A stretch of DNA of 64,000 nt from Kutzneria buriramensis (GCF_003387475.1 NZ_QUNO01000005.1:186001-250000), one strand, 5' to 3'; positions 40,096 through 49,468 are shown, counted from the first letter of the stretch. Numbers and translations are program-made. The notes: generated by a model not told the origin, from the sequence alone.

Positions 40096-40875
40096 CTACG
40101 CGAGCCACCTCAGGGCGTCCGGCAGCACGCGCCGCCAGTAGCCGTCCGTGTGCTCGCCATGGTCGAAGTCCGCCACCTCGGCGTGCGCCGCCACCTCTCG
40201 CGCCGAGTCGTAGAACGGGTCCTCGTACCCGCACCAGACGCCCAGCCGCGCCGGCAGCGGGTGCCGCAGCGGCTCGTACGACTCCCACTGCGCCTCGTCG
40301 GCGAACGCGTTCACGGTCCGGGCGTCGTCCCATGACCGGAACAGCGCCGGGCTGAGCACCGCCGCCGGCAGGCCGGCCTGCCGGGCGTACACGAGCCCGC
40401 CGAAGCAGCCCATGGAAATGCCGAGGACCGCTCGCGGCTCTCCCAGCCCGGCCGCCCGCAGCCAGCCCGGCAGCTCCGCGGTCAGCATCTTCTGCGGGTC
40501 GTCGGCGCCGCGCGGTACCCAATAGGAATCGCCGCCGTCAACCGCCACCACCGTGAACTTAGCTCGGGCGGCCGCCAGGAACTGCGGCAGCCCGAGCGTG
40601 ACCATGCCTCGGGCGCTGCTGCCGCGCCCGTGCAGGACGACACACACCTGTAACCCCGGCGCGGCATTCATCGTCACGAATTCGACGTCGCAGCCCCGCG
40701 CCGCCGACTTCTGCCGGGTCACGGACACCGCCACCGGCGGCACGTCCGGCACCGTGCCATCAGGCCCGGTCCACCCCAACAGCCGCCGCAACCGGGTCTG
40801 TTCGACCGCCGCCGCCGCGACCAGTCCCGCTGTCCCCACCCCGCCGCCTACCAGCAGCGCCCGCCGAGAGATCAC
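40096..40875 (-). CDS. Exported alpha/beta-hydrolase (esterase-like)
   Basis: The 259-residue protein starts at GTG 40875. The N terminus VISRRALLVGGGVGTAGLVAAAAV is a Tat-like signal (twin Arg, hydrophobic core). The hydrolase part has VVLHGRGSSARGM as oxyanion region, Ser in LGISMGCFGG, Asp in GYEDPFYD and His in DHGEHTDGYW. It resembles esterase D/antigen-85-like folds. Substrate unknown. It stands alone between the XRE module and the pyrimidine operon. Confidence 0.75.
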   Translation of the reverse strand: MISRRALLVGGGVGTAGLVAAAAVEQTRLRRLLGWTGPDGTVPDVPPVAVSVTRQKSAARGCDVEFVTMNAAPGLQVCVVLHGRGSSARGMVTLGLPQFLAAARAKFTVVAVDGGDSYWVPRGADDPQKMLTAELPGWLRAAGLGEPRAVLGISMGCFGGLVYARQAGLPAAVLSPALFRSWDDARTVNAFADEAQWESYEPLRHPLPARLGVWCGYEDPFYDSAREVAAHAEVADFDHGEHTDGYWRRVLPDALRWLA

Positions 40876-41024
40876 GATCAAGTGACGCCCGAACGGGCAG
40901 GGAGGTTCCGTTCTGGACACACTGTGCACGGTGGCGGCCAACCATGGACAGTGTGACACTGCCCTTTCCGGCAGCCGGCACACACGATACTGACTTCTCG
41001 CTCAGGTGGCGTCAGGAGCTAGCC

Positions 41025-42554
41025 ATGGCACACTCCCCGGTCCCAGTCACCCAATCGGACGGCCGTATCGAGCTCGCGGACGACTCGGCGGTGGTCGGCA
41101 GCAGGTTCTACAACCCCGAGTTGGCCCCGGTGCCGCTGGAGCGCCGGACCTGGTCCACGTACAACTTCTTCGCGCTGTGGATGGGCATGGCCCACAACAT
41201 CCCCAGCTACACCCTGGCCGCCTCGCTGATCGCGCTGGGCATGGACTGGGTGCAGGCGTTCGTGACGATCACCCTGGGCAACCTGATCGTGCTGGTGCCG
41301 ATGCTGCTCAACAGCCACGCCGGCACCAAGTACGGCATCCCGTTCCCGGTGTTCGCCCGCAGCTTCTACGGCGTGCGCGGGGCCAACCTGCCGGCGCTGC
41401 TGCGGGCGTTCATCGCCTGCGGCTGGTTCGGCATCCAGACCTGGGTCGGCGGCGAGGCGCTGTACGTGATCGTCGGCAAGCTGTTCGGCAGCGGCTGGAC
41501 CAACGCCGGCCAGGTCGGCGGCCAGCCGTGGACGCTGTGGCTGTGCTTCGCCCTGTTCTGGGTGGCGCAGATGCTGATCATCTGGCGCGGCATGGACGCG
41601 ATCCGCCGGTTCGAGAACTGGACGGCGCCGCTGGTGTCGGTCGGCTTCCTCATCCTGCTGGGCTACGTGCTGGTCAAGGCGGGCGGCTTCGGCCCGATCC
41701 TGTCCGAGCCGTCCAAGCTGGGCTGGGGGCCGGGCTTCTGGGCGGTGTTCTGGCCGTCGCTGATGGCGATGATCGCGTTCTGGTCCACGCTGTCGTTGAA
41801 CATGCCGGACTTCACCCGGTTCGGCGGCAGCCAGCGCAAGCAGTTCTGGGGCCAGATCCTGGGCCTGCCGACCACCATGTCGTTCATCGCGATCGTGGCC
41901 ATCCTGACCACCTCAGGCGCGGTCTCCCTGTACGGCCAGGCGATCTGGGACCCGGCCCAGCTGGCCAGCCACTTCGACAGCCCGCTGCTGGTGGTCGTCG
42001 CGCTGGTCGCGCTGGTGCTGGCGACGGTGTCGGCCAACCTGGCGGCCAACGTCGTGTCGCCGTCCTACGACTTCTCCAACGCGGTGCCCAAGCGCATCAC
42101 CTTCGCCACCGGCGGCCTGATCACCGGCATCCTCGGCGTGGTGATCCAGCCGTGGCGGCTGATCTCCGACCCGCACATCTACATCTTCACCTGGCTCGGT
42201 TTCTACGGCGGCGTGCTGGCCTCGGTGGCCGGCGTGCTGATCGCCGGCTACTGGCTGGTCAACCGCACCCAGCTCGACCTCGTCGACCTGTACCGGGACA
42301 GCGGCCGGTACTGGTTCTCGGGCGGCTGGAACTGGCGGGCGCTGGTGGCCACCCTGGTCGGCTCCCTGCTCGCCGTCGGCGGCGCCTACTCCGCCCCCGG
42401 CACCGGGCCGTTCCCCGCCGACGGCCTGATCCCGTTCCTCAAGCCCCTCTACGACTACAGCTGGGTGGCCGGCCTGATCGCCGCCTTCGTGCTGTACCTG
42501 GTGCTGGCACCGAGGCCCTCGGCCTCGCCGGCAGTGACCGTCGCGACGAACTAG
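41025..42554 (+). CDS. NCS1-family nucleobase/hydantoin permease
   Basis: The protein is 509 residues from ATG 41025 with CAGGAGC upstream. About 12 membrane segments and the NCS1 blocks WSTYNFFALWMGMAHNIPSYTLAA and NMPDFTRFG are visible. NCS1 proteins import uracil, cytosine, allantoin or hydantoins. The following beta-ureidopropionase and dihydropyrimidinase genes point to uracil/thymine or a 5-substituted hydantoin. First gene of the operon. Confidence 0.88.
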   Translation: MAHSPVPVTQSDGRIELADDSAVVGSRFYNPELAPVPLERRTWSTYNFFALWMGMAHNIPSYTLAASLIALGMDWVQAFVTITLGNLIVLVPMLLNSHAGTKYGIPFPVFARSFYGVRGANLPALLRAFIACGWFGIQTWVGGEALYVIVGKLFGSGWTNAGQVGGQPWTLWLCFALFWVAQMLIIWRGMDAIRRFENWTAPLVSVGFLILLGYVLVKAGGFGPILSEPSKLGWGPGFWAVFWPSLMAMIAFWSTLSLNMPDFTRFGGSQRKQFWGQILGLPTTMSFIAIVAILTTSGAVSLYGQAIWDPAQLASHFDSPLLVVVALVALVLATVSANLAANVVSPSYDFSNAVPKRITFATGGLITGILGVVIQPWRLISDPHIYIFTWLGFYGGVLASVAGVLIAGYWLVNRTQLDLVDLYRDSGRYWFSGGWNWRALVATLVGSLLAVGGAYSAPGTGPFPADGLIPFLKPLYDYSWVAGLIAAFVLYLVLAPRPSASPAVTVATN

Positions 42555-42568
42555 AAGGAGCGCTAATC

Positions 42569-43414
42569 GTGGCACCACAGATCGTCCGGGCCGGGCTGGT
42601 CCAGCAGCGCTGGACCGGCGACAAGGAATCGATGATCGCGAACGCGGTGGCCGCCGTCGCGACCGCCGCCTCGCAGGGCGCGCAGGTCGTCTGCCTCCAG
42701 GAGCTGTTCTACGGGCCGTACTTCTGCCAGGTGCAGGACGCGGACTACTACTCCTACACCGAGCAGATCCCGGACGGGCCGACCACGCAGCTGCTGTGCG
42801 AGGTGGCCAAGCAGCACGGCGTGGTGCTGGTCGCGCCGATGTACGAGGAGGAGCAGCCCGGCGTCTACTACAACACCGCGGCGGTGATCGACGCCGACGG
42901 CAAGTATCTGGGCAAGCACCGCAAGAACCACATCCCGCAGGTGAAGGGGTTCTGGGAGAAGTTCTACTTCCGGCCCGGCAACCTGGGCTACCCGGTGTTC
43001 GACACCGCTGTCGGCCGGATCGGCGTGTACATCTGCTACGAGCGGCACTTCCCGGAGGGCTGGCGGGCACTGGGCCTGGCCGGCGCGCAGATCGTGTTCA
43101 ACCCGTCGGCGACCAGCCGCGGCCTGTCGGAGTACCTGTGGCGGCTGGAGCAGCCGGCGGCCGCGGTGGCCAACGAGTACTACGTCGGCACCATCAACCG
43201 GGTCGGCGTGGAACCGTTGGGCGAGAACGACTTCTACGGCCAGTCGTACTTCGTGGACCCGCGCGGGCAGCTGGTCGGCGAGGCCGCGTCGGACACCGAG
43301 GAGGAGGTCGTCGTCCGCGACCTGGACATGGGCAGGCTGGCCGAGGTCCGGGACCTGTGGGCGTTCTACCGCGACCGTCGGCCCGACAGCTACGAATCGC
43401 TGGTGAAGCCGTGA
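42569..43414 (+). CDS. Beta-ureidopropionase-like carbon-nitrogen hydrolase
   Basis: The protein is 281 residues from GTG 42569 after GAAGGAGC. The nitrilase-superfamily triad is Glu45 (LQELFYGPYF), Lys119 (KHRKNHIP) and Cys156 (ICYERHFPEGWR). The HFPEGWR variant is characteristic of N-carbamoyl-beta-alanine amidohydrolases. It would release beta-alanine, CO2 and NH3. N-carbamoyl amino acid hydrolysis from hydantoins is the alternative. Confidence 0.87.
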   Translation: MAPQIVRAGLVQQRWTGDKESMIANAVAAVATAASQGAQVVCLQELFYGPYFCQVQDADYYSYTEQIPDGPTTQLLCEVAKQHGVVLVAPMYEEEQPGVYYNTAAVIDADGKYLGKHRKNHIPQVKGFWEKFYFRPGNLGYPVFDTAVGRIGVYICYERHFPEGWRALGLAGAQIVFNPSATSRGLSEYLWRLEQPAAAVANEYYVGTINRVGVEPLGENDFYGQSYFVDPRGQLVGEAASDTEEEVVVRDLDMGRLAEVRDLWAFYRDRRPDSYESLVKP

Positions 43415-44799
43415 GCATTCTGATCAGGGGCGGCACCGTGCTCAGCTCGACGGGCTCGGTGACCGCGGACGTGGTCGTGGACGGCGAGACGATCACGGCG
43501 GTGGTGGCGCCCGGCTCGTGGCCGGGCAACGCCGACACGGTCGTCGACGCGACCGGCAAGTACGTGCTGCCGGGCGGCATCGACGGCCACACGCACATGG
43601 AGATGCCGTTCGGCGGCACCTTCTCGGCCGACACGTTCGAGACCGGCACCACGGCGGCGGCGTGGGGCGGCACCACCACCATCGTCGACTTCGCCGTGCA
43701 GGCCAAGGGGTCCTCACTGCTGTCCACTTTGGACAAGTGGCACGAGAAGGCCGACGGCAACTGCGCGATCGACTACGGCTTCCACATGATCGTGTCCGAC
43801 GTCAATGACGGCACGCTCAAGGAGATGGACGCCTGCGTGGACGCCGGCGTGAACACGTTCAAGATGTTCATGGCCTATCCGGGCGTGTTCTACTCCACCG
43901 ACGGCGAGATTCTCCTGGCCATGCAGCGGGCCCGGGCCAACGGCGGCACGATCATGATGCACGCGGAGAACGGCATCGCGATCGACCAGCTGGTGGCGCA
44001 GGCACTCGCGGCCGGCCGCACCGATCCCGTGCAGCACGGCCTGACCCGGCCGCCGGAGCTGGAGGGTGAGGCCACCCACCGCGCGATCCAGCTGGCCAAG
44101 GTCACCGGCGCGCCGCTGTACATCGTGCACCTGTCAGCGGCGCAGGCGTTGGAAGCCGTTGCCGAGGCGCGGAACGACGGACAGAACGTGTTCGCCGAGA
44201 CGTGTCCGCAGTACCTGTTCCTGTCCATCGAGGACCTCGCCCGCCCGGACTTCGAGGGCGCCAAGTTCGTGGCGTCGCCGCCGTTGCGGGAGAAGTCGCA
44301 CCAGGGCGCGTTGTGGCAGGGTTTGCGCACCAACGACCTGTCGGTGGTGTCGACGGATCACTGCCCGTTCTGCTTCGTGGAGCAGAAGGACCTGGGGCGC
44401 GGCGACTTCTCCAAGATTCCCAACGGGATGCCCGGCGTCGAGCACCGGATGGACCTGATCTACCAGGGTGTGGTCGGCGGCGAGCTGACGTTGCAGCGCT
44501 GGGTCGAGGTCACCTCGACGACCCCGGCACGGATGTTCGGCCTGTACCCGCGCAAGGGCGTGATAGCGCCGGGTTCGGACGCCGACATCGTGGTGTACGA
44601 CCCGAACGCGCGGCAGACGCTGTCGGCCAGCACGCACCACATGAACGTGGACTACTCGGCGTACGAGGGCATGGAGCTCACCGGTCGGGTGGACACCGTG
44701 CTGTCGCGGGGCCGGGTCGTGGTCGACGGCGCCGGCTGGCACGGCGGCAAGGGGCACGGCAAGTTCCTGGCCCGTGAACTCAACCAGTACCTGAACTGA
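43411..44799 (+). CDS. hydA: Dihydropyrimidinase / hydantoinase
   Basis: The 462-residue protein starts at GTG 43411, overlapping the previous stop. All binuclear-zinc ligands are present: His60 and His62 (DGHTHMEMPFGG), Lys151 (carbamylated, NTFKMFMAY), His184, His240 and Asp316 (STDHCPF). It opens dihydrouracil/dihydrothymine (or hydantoin) to the N-carbamoyl-beta-amino acid used by the preceding enzyme. Confidence 0.92.
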   Translation: MSILIRGGTVLSSTGSVTADVVVDGETITAVVAPGSWPGNADTVVDATGKYVLPGGIDGHTHMEMPFGGTFSADTFETGTTAAAWGGTTTIVDFAVQAKGSSLLSTLDKWHEKADGNCAIDYGFHMIVSDVNDGTLKEMDACVDAGVNTFKMFMAYPGVFYSTDGEILLAMQRARANGGTIMMHAENGIAIDQLVAQALAAGRTDPVQHGLTRPPELEGEATHRAIQLAKVTGAPLYIVHLSAAQALEAVAEARNDGQNVFAETCPQYLFLSIEDLARPDFEGAKFVASPPLREKSHQGALWQGLRTNDLSVVSTDHCPFCFVEQKDLGRGDFSKIPNGMPGVEHRMDLIYQGVVGGELTLQRWVEVTSTTPARMFGLYPRKGVIAPGSDADIVVYDPNARQTLSASTHHMNVDYSAYEGMELTGRVDTVLSRGRVVVDGAGWHGGKGHGKFLARELNQYLN

Positions 44800-44811
44800 G
44801 AGGGCGCAGCG

Positions 44812-45801
44812 ATGGATTTCGGCGTTGTGCTGCAAACGGATCCGCCGGCTCGGGACGTGGTGGAGATGATGAAGGCCGCCGAGGCCGGCGGCTTCGCGTA
44901 CGGCTGGACGTTCGACTCGGTCGTGCTGTGGCAGGAGCCGTTCGTCATCTACTCGCAGATCCTGGCCGCGACCTCGTCGCTCGTGGTCGGGCCGATGGTC
45001 ACTAACCCGAGCACCCGGGACTGGTCGGTGACCGCGTCGCTGTTCGCCACGCTGAACGACATGTTCGGCAACCGGACCGTGTGCGGCATCGGCCGCGGCG
45101 ACTCCGCGCGGCGGGTGATCGGCCAGAAGCCGGCGACGCTGGCGACGCTGGGCGAGGCGATGCACGTGATCAAGGAGCTGGCCGAGGGGCGGGAGGTCGA
45201 CCACCACGGGGTGCCCGTGCGGATCCCGTGGGTGCGCGACGGCAAGCTGGAGATGTGGATGGCCGCGTACGGGCCGAAGGCGCTGAAGCTGGTCGGCGAG
45301 CAGGCCGACGGCTTCATCCTCCAGACCGCCGACCCCGACATCGCCCGCTGGACCATCGGCTCCGTGCGGGAGGCGGCCGCCGCCGTCGGCCGTGACCCGT
45401 CGGCCGTGAAGATCTGCGTCGCCGCGCCGGCGTACGTCGGGTCGGATCTCGCACACCAGCGGGACCAGCTGCGGTGGTTCGGCGGCATGGTCGGCAACCA
45501 CGTCGCCGACCTCGTCTCCCGGTACGGCGAGGGCGGCGGGGTGCCGAAGGCGTTGACCGACTACATCAAGGGTCGGGAGGGCTACGACTACTCCCACCAC
45601 GGGCGCGCCGGCAACCCGTCGACGGACTTCGTCCCCGACGCCATCGTCGACCGCTTCTGCCTGGTGGGCCCCGAATCCGCCCACCTGGACCGCCTCCAGG
45701 AACTCGCCGCCCTGGGCGTCGACCAGTTCGCCCTCTACCTCATGCACGACGACCGCGACAAAACCCTGGCCGCCTACTCCACCCTCATCCCCTCCGTCTG
45801 A
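44812..45801 (+). CDS. F420-type LLM oxidoreductase (TIGR03842-like)
   Basis: The 329-residue protein begins MDFGVVLQTDPPARDVVEMMKAAEAGGF and has VGPMVTNPSTRDWSVTASLFATLNDMFGNRTVCGIGRGDSARRV, the pattern of the TIGR03842 group. It lies 12 bp after hydA in the same operon. No dihydropyrimidine dehydrogenase (PreA/PreT or DPYD) gene is in the window, so it may supply the reductive first step or act on a related heterocycle. That is inference. Confidence 0.8.
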   Translation: MDFGVVLQTDPPARDVVEMMKAAEAGGFAYGWTFDSVVLWQEPFVIYSQILAATSSLVVGPMVTNPSTRDWSVTASLFATLNDMFGNRTVCGIGRGDSARRVIGQKPATLATLGEAMHVIKELAEGREVDHHGVPVRIPWVRDGKLEMWMAAYGPKALKLVGEQADGFILQTADPDIARWTIGSVREAAAAVGRDPSAVKICVAAPAYVGSDLAHQRDQLRWFGGMVGNHVADLVSRYGEGGGVPKALTDYIKGREGYDYSHHGRAGNPSTDFVPDAIVDRFCLVGPESAHLDRLQELAALGVDQFALYLMHDDRDKTLAAYSTLIPSV

Positions 45802-45922
45802 ACCCCCGCGAGTCGCGCTCGGCACCAGACCGAACGTAGGTTTCGCGCAGATCCGAGACTCCAGGCTCATTTCTGCCGGAAACCTACATTCGCTCTGCCC
45901 GTGAGCGCGACTCGCGGGGGTT
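45801..45922. repeat. Dispersed hairpin repeat, copy C (complete)
   Basis: The outer arms are perfect over 20 bp: AACCCCCGCGAGTCGCGCTC (45801-45820) against 45903-45922. The inner arms GTAGGTTTC and GAAACCTAC (45836-45844 and 45879-45887) also pair. It starts at the last base of the stop codon of the LLM gene. The element is about 122 bp and would fold as one long hairpin on either strand. Confidence 0.9.
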
Positions 45923-45942
45923 GCGGGGCTACCGGCCTCGGC

Positions 45943-45968
45943 TTACTGTTACCTCAAGTAACAGGTAA
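45943..45968. promoter_or_regulatory. Operator-like palindrome before the 45983 operon
   Basis: TGTTAC (45947-45952) and GTAACA (45958-45963) with a 5-nt spacer form the core of a longer imperfect palindrome TTAC.TGTTAC..GTAACAGGTAA. It ends 14 bp before the start codon of the first gene and overlaps where a promoter should be. A TetR- or GntR-type site is likely; the regulator is not adjacent. Confidence 0.6.
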
Positions 45969-45982
45969 CCGGGAGGTCGGCG

Positions 45983-46849
45983 ATGACGGAGCCCGACAAG
46001 CTGGTGCTGCAACCCCGTGACGTCCGGTTCGACTGGTCCGAACTGCCCATGCACTGGGTGCCGCGGGAGCCGTTCGCCACCCACATGCTCAACGTCCTGC
46101 ACCTGCTGCTGCCGGAGGGCGAGCGCTGGTTCTGCCGCGCGTTCCAGCAGGCCCTGCCGCTGATCGACGACGACCGGCTGGCCGAGGACGTCCGCGGCTT
46201 CATCGGCCAGGAGGCGGTGCACGCCGAGGCCCACCAGGGCGTGCTCGCCCATCTGCCGGCCAACGGCCTCGACCCGGAGCCGTTCGTCGAGCAGGTGTCC
46301 TGGATCTTCCGGCGCATCCTCGGCGAGCGCCCGGCGCTGACGGTGCGCGGCCGCCAGGAGTACCTGATCGAGCAGCTGGCCCTGGTCGCGGCCATCGAGC
46401 ACGTCACGGCGCTGCTCGGCGACTGGATCCTCAACTCCCCCGGCCTGGACGCCGCCGACGCCGACCGCACCATGCTGGACCTGCTGCGCTGGCACGGCGC
46501 GGAGGAGGTCGAGCACCGCTGCGTCGCGTTCGACGTGATGCGCCACTTCGACGGCCGCTACCTGCGCCGCGTGCGGGCCATGTTCATCGCCGGCCCGACG
46601 TTGTGGATCATGTGGGTCAAGGGCGTGAAGTTCCTGATGGCCCACGACCCCGAGCTGCCCAACGGCACGAAGCCGACCTGGGGCGACTACCGGCGCGCGG
46701 TCGGAAAGGGCCTGCTGCCCGGACCGTGGCGGATCGCCCGCTCGATGTCCCGGTACTTCAAGCCCGGCTACTACCCCACCCAGGAGGGCTCCACCGCCCA
46801 GGCGGTCGCCTACCTGGCGCAGTCCCCGGCAGCGCAGGCAGCGCACTGA
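45983..46849 (+). CDS. PF10118-like predicted metal-dependent (diiron) protein
   Basis: The 288-residue protein has two carboxylate-histidine motifs, GFIGQEAVHAEAH and WHGAEEVEHRCVAFDV (Glu-x2-His spacing), typical of a ferritin-like diiron site in the family named predicted metal-dependent hydrolase. The C-terminal half is partly hydrophobic. The adjacent ferredoxin reductase suggests an oxygenase or desaturase type redox reaction more than hydrolysis. GGGAGGTCGGCG precedes ATG 45983. Confidence 0.82.
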   Translation: MTEPDKLVLQPRDVRFDWSELPMHWVPREPFATHMLNVLHLLLPEGERWFCRAFQQALPLIDDDRLAEDVRGFIGQEAVHAEAHQGVLAHLPANGLDPEPFVEQVSWIFRRILGERPALTVRGRQEYLIEQLALVAAIEHVTALLGDWILNSPGLDAADADRTMLDLLRWHGAEEVEHRCVAFDVMRHFDGRYLRRVRAMFIAGPTLWIMWVKGVKFLMAHDPELPNGTKPTWGDYRRAVGKGLLPGPWRIARSMSRYFKPGYYPTQEGSTAQAVAYLAQSPAAQAAH

Positions 46850-47766
46850 TGCAGGACCGATTCCTCCGCGGCCTGACCCGGTTCACGGACGTCTACACAC
46901 AGACCCTGCCGTACTGGGGGCGCAGCCGCGGAAACCCCGCGCCCCTCGAACGCCCGCTGAACCTCGTGGTGGGCGAACGAAAACTGGTCGCCGACGACGT
47001 CGTCAGCATCCGGCTGGCCGGCGAGGACCTGCCGACCTGGCACCCGGGCGCCCACCTCGACCTGCACCTGCCGTCCGGACTGCGCCGGCAGTACTCCCTG
47101 TGCGGGGACCCGGGCGACCACAGCTACCGGATCGCCGCCCGGCTGATCGGCCCCGGCTCGGCCGAGGTGCACTCGCTGCGCCCCGGCGACCGGGTCACGG
47201 TCCGCGGCCCGCGCAACGCGTTTCCCTTCGTGGCCCGGGGAAAGGCGCTGTTCATCGCCGGCGGCATCGGCATCACGCCGATCCTGCCGATGGTCCGGAC
47301 GGCCGCCAGAACGGGAATGGACTGGCGACTCGTCTACAAAGGACGGTCACTGCCGTTCCTGGACGAGCTGCCGCGAGGAAACGTCACCATCAACCCCGAC
47401 CGCGGCGACCTGCTCAAGCACGCCCCCGAGGGCGGCGCGGTCTACGTCTGCGGCCCCACGCCGATGCTGGACGCCGTGAAGAACAACTTCAGGGACTGCC
47501 CGGCGACCGGCCTGCACTACGAGCGGTTCGGACCGCCGCCGGTGGTCGACGGCAAGCCGTTCGAGCTCCAGGTGGGCACAACCGTCCTGCACGTGCCGGC
47601 GGACCGGTCCGCCCTGGCCGTGCTGCGGGACTTCCGGCCCAGTGTGCCGTACTCGTGCCAGCAGGGGTTCTGCGGCACCTGCCGGCAACGCACGGTCGAC
47701 GGCAATGACATCCTGGTGTGCGTCGAGCGCACCGACGGCGAGCGCTTGGTGCTGGAGGAGCGATGA
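46849..47766 (+). CDS. Flavin oxidoreductase with C-terminal 2Fe-2S ferredoxin domain
   Basis: The 305-residue protein overlaps the previous gene by one base (TGATG). FAD domain RQYSLCGDPGDH, NAD domain FIAGGIGITPILPM, and a plant-type 2Fe-2S cluster with Cys270, Cys275, Cys278 and Cys291. This is the phthalate-dioxygenase-reductase/VanB layout that passes electrons from NAD(P)H to an oxygenase or desaturase. The diiron protein next to it is the obvious acceptor. Confidence 0.9.
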   Translation: MQDRFLRGLTRFTDVYTQTLPYWGRSRGNPAPLERPLNLVVGERKLVADDVVSIRLAGEDLPTWHPGAHLDLHLPSGLRRQYSLCGDPGDHSYRIAARLIGPGSAEVHSLRPGDRVTVRGPRNAFPFVARGKALFIAGGIGITPILPMVRTAARTGMDWRLVYKGRSLPFLDELPRGNVTINPDRGDLLKHAPEGGAVYVCGPTPMLDAVKNNFRDCPATGLHYERFGPPPVVDGKPFELQVGTTVLHVPADRSALAVLRDFRPSVPYSCQQGFCGTCRQRTVDGNDILVCVERTDGERLVLEER

Positions 47767-49466
47767 AGAGCAGGACGGTTACCTCCGACGGCGTGAAGCT
47801 GGCCGTCTACGAGCAGGGCGACCCGGCCAAGCCGACCGTGCTGCTGGTACACGGCTACCCCGACACCCACCTGATGTGGAACGACGTGGCCGCCCGCCTG
47901 GTCGAGGACTTCCACGTGGTCAGCTACGACACCCGCGGCGCCGGCAAGACCGGCAAGCCGTCCACTGTGGATGGTTACCGGCTGGAGCACCTGGCCCACG
48001 ACCTGATCGCCGTCGCCGACGCGGTCAGCCCGGACCGCCCGGTGCACGTGGTCGCACACGACTGGGGCTCGATCCAGGCCTGGGAGGCCGTCACCGAGCC
48101 GGCCAACGCCGACCGCATCGCCTCGTACACCTCCATCTCCGGCCCGTGCCTGGACCACATCGCGCACTGGATGCGCCGCCCCAGCCCCAAGGTCGTCCGG
48201 CAACTGCTGCACTCCTGGTACATCGGCTTCTTCCACCTGCCGGTGCTGCCCGCGCTGGCCTGGCGCCTCTGGTTGGGCCGCAACTGGAGCCGCGTGCTGC
48301 GCATCGCCGACGGCGTGCCGCGCCGGGCCGGGCATCCCGCGCCGACCATCACCAAGGACGGCATCAACGGCATGTCCTTGTACAAAGCCAACTTCCGACC
48401 GGTGATGCGCAACCCGCGGGAGCGCCGCACGACCGTTCCGGTGCAGGTCATCCACCCCGAGCGGGATCGGTACGCGACCGCGCCGCTGACCGAGAACCTC
48501 CAGCGCTGGGCGCCGAAACTGTGGCGGCGCACGGTTCCCGCCAGCCACTGGGTCGCGCTCACGCACCCGGAGGTGGTGGCGCGCATGGCCACCGAGTTCA
48601 TCCGGCACGTCGACGGCGCGCCGGCCACCCGGTCGCTGCGCCGCGCCGAGGTCGGCCGGCACCGGCCGCCGTTCGCGGACAAGCTGGTGGTGATCACCGG
48701 CGGCGGCAGCGGCATCGGCCGGGCGACGGCGCTGGCGTTCGCCAAGCAGGGCGCGGAGGTCGTGGTCTGTGACGTCAACCACGACACCGCCGCCGAGACC
48801 GCCGTCCTGGCCGGCGGGAAGACGCACGCGTACCAGGTGAACGTCGCCGACGAGGGCGCGGTGGCCAAGTTCGCCGCCGATGTCACCGCCGCGCACGGAA
48901 TCCCGGACGTGGTGGTGAACAACGCCGGCATCGGCCACGCCGGCGCGCTGATGGACGCCACCACCGAGGAGTGGCAGCGGGTGCTGGACGTCAACCTGTG
49001 GGGCGTGATCCACGGCAGCAAGGTGTTCGGGGAGCTGATGATCGCCGGGGGTGAGGGTGGTCACATCGTCAACGTCGCCTCCGCCGCCGCGTACCTGCCG
49101 TCCAAGCTGCTCGGCGTGTACTCGACGTCCAAGGCCGCCGTGTTCATGCTGTCCGACTGCCTGCGGGCCGAGCTGGCTTCGGCCGGCATCGGCGTGTCGA
49201 CCATCTGCCCCGGCATCGTGAACACGAACATCGCCGGCACCACCACGTTCTCCGGGGCGTCGGCGGCCGAGCAGGCGCAGAAGCAGGCGGCCAGCACCAA
49301 GGCCTACCGGCGGCGCAACTTCCCGCCGGAGCGGGTCGCCGCCGAGATCGTGCGGGCGGTGCGGCAGCGGCGGACGATCGTGCCCGTGACCGCCGAGGCC
49401 AAGGCCGCTCGGGTGATGAGCCTGCTTTTCCCGAACGTGCTGCGAGGGCTTGCCGCTAGATTCTGA
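47763..49466 (+). CDS. Alpha/beta-hydrolase and SDR fusion (EphD-like)
   Basis: The 567-residue protein starts at ATG 47763 inside the previous stop. Residues 1-285 are an epoxide-hydrolase-type domain (HGYP 30-33, nucleophile Asp100 in AHDWGS, His262); residues 305-560 are an SDR (TGGGSGIG 312-319, NNAG 386-389, Ser440, Tyr453, Lys457). The same order is found in mycobacterial EphD, linked to mycolic acid modification. Together the halves could open an epoxide and oxidise the diol, or remodel a lipid. Confidence 0.88.
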   Translation: MKSRTVTSDGVKLAVYEQGDPAKPTVLLVHGYPDTHLMWNDVAARLVEDFHVVSYDTRGAGKTGKPSTVDGYRLEHLAHDLIAVADAVSPDRPVHVVAHDWGSIQAWEAVTEPANADRIASYTSISGPCLDHIAHWMRRPSPKVVRQLLHSWYIGFFHLPVLPALAWRLWLGRNWSRVLRIADGVPRRAGHPAPTITKDGINGMSLYKANFRPVMRNPRERRTTVPVQVIHPERDRYATAPLTENLQRWAPKLWRRTVPASHWVALTHPEVVARMATEFIRHVDGAPATRSLRRAEVGRHRPPFADKLVVITGGGSGIGRATALAFAKQGAEVVVCDVNHDTAAETAVLAGGKTHAYQVNVADEGAVAKFAADVTAAHGIPDVVVNNAGIGHAGALMDATTEEWQRVLDVNLWGVIHGSKVFGELMIAGGEGGHIVNVASAAAYLPSKLLGVYSTSKAAVFMLSDCLRAELASAGIGVSTICPGIVNTNIAGTTTFSGASAAEQAQKQAASTKAYRRRNFPPERVAAEIVRAVRQRRTIVPVTAEAKAARVMSLLFPNVLRGLAARF

Positions 49467-49468
49467 CC

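Noticed and set aside
36995-40875. Integrated prophage or ICE
   Set aside because: The XRE and ImmA genes recall phage/ICE regulators, but no integrase, relaxase, att-type direct repeat or tRNA gene is visible nearby. Kept only as a possible insertion of unknown type.
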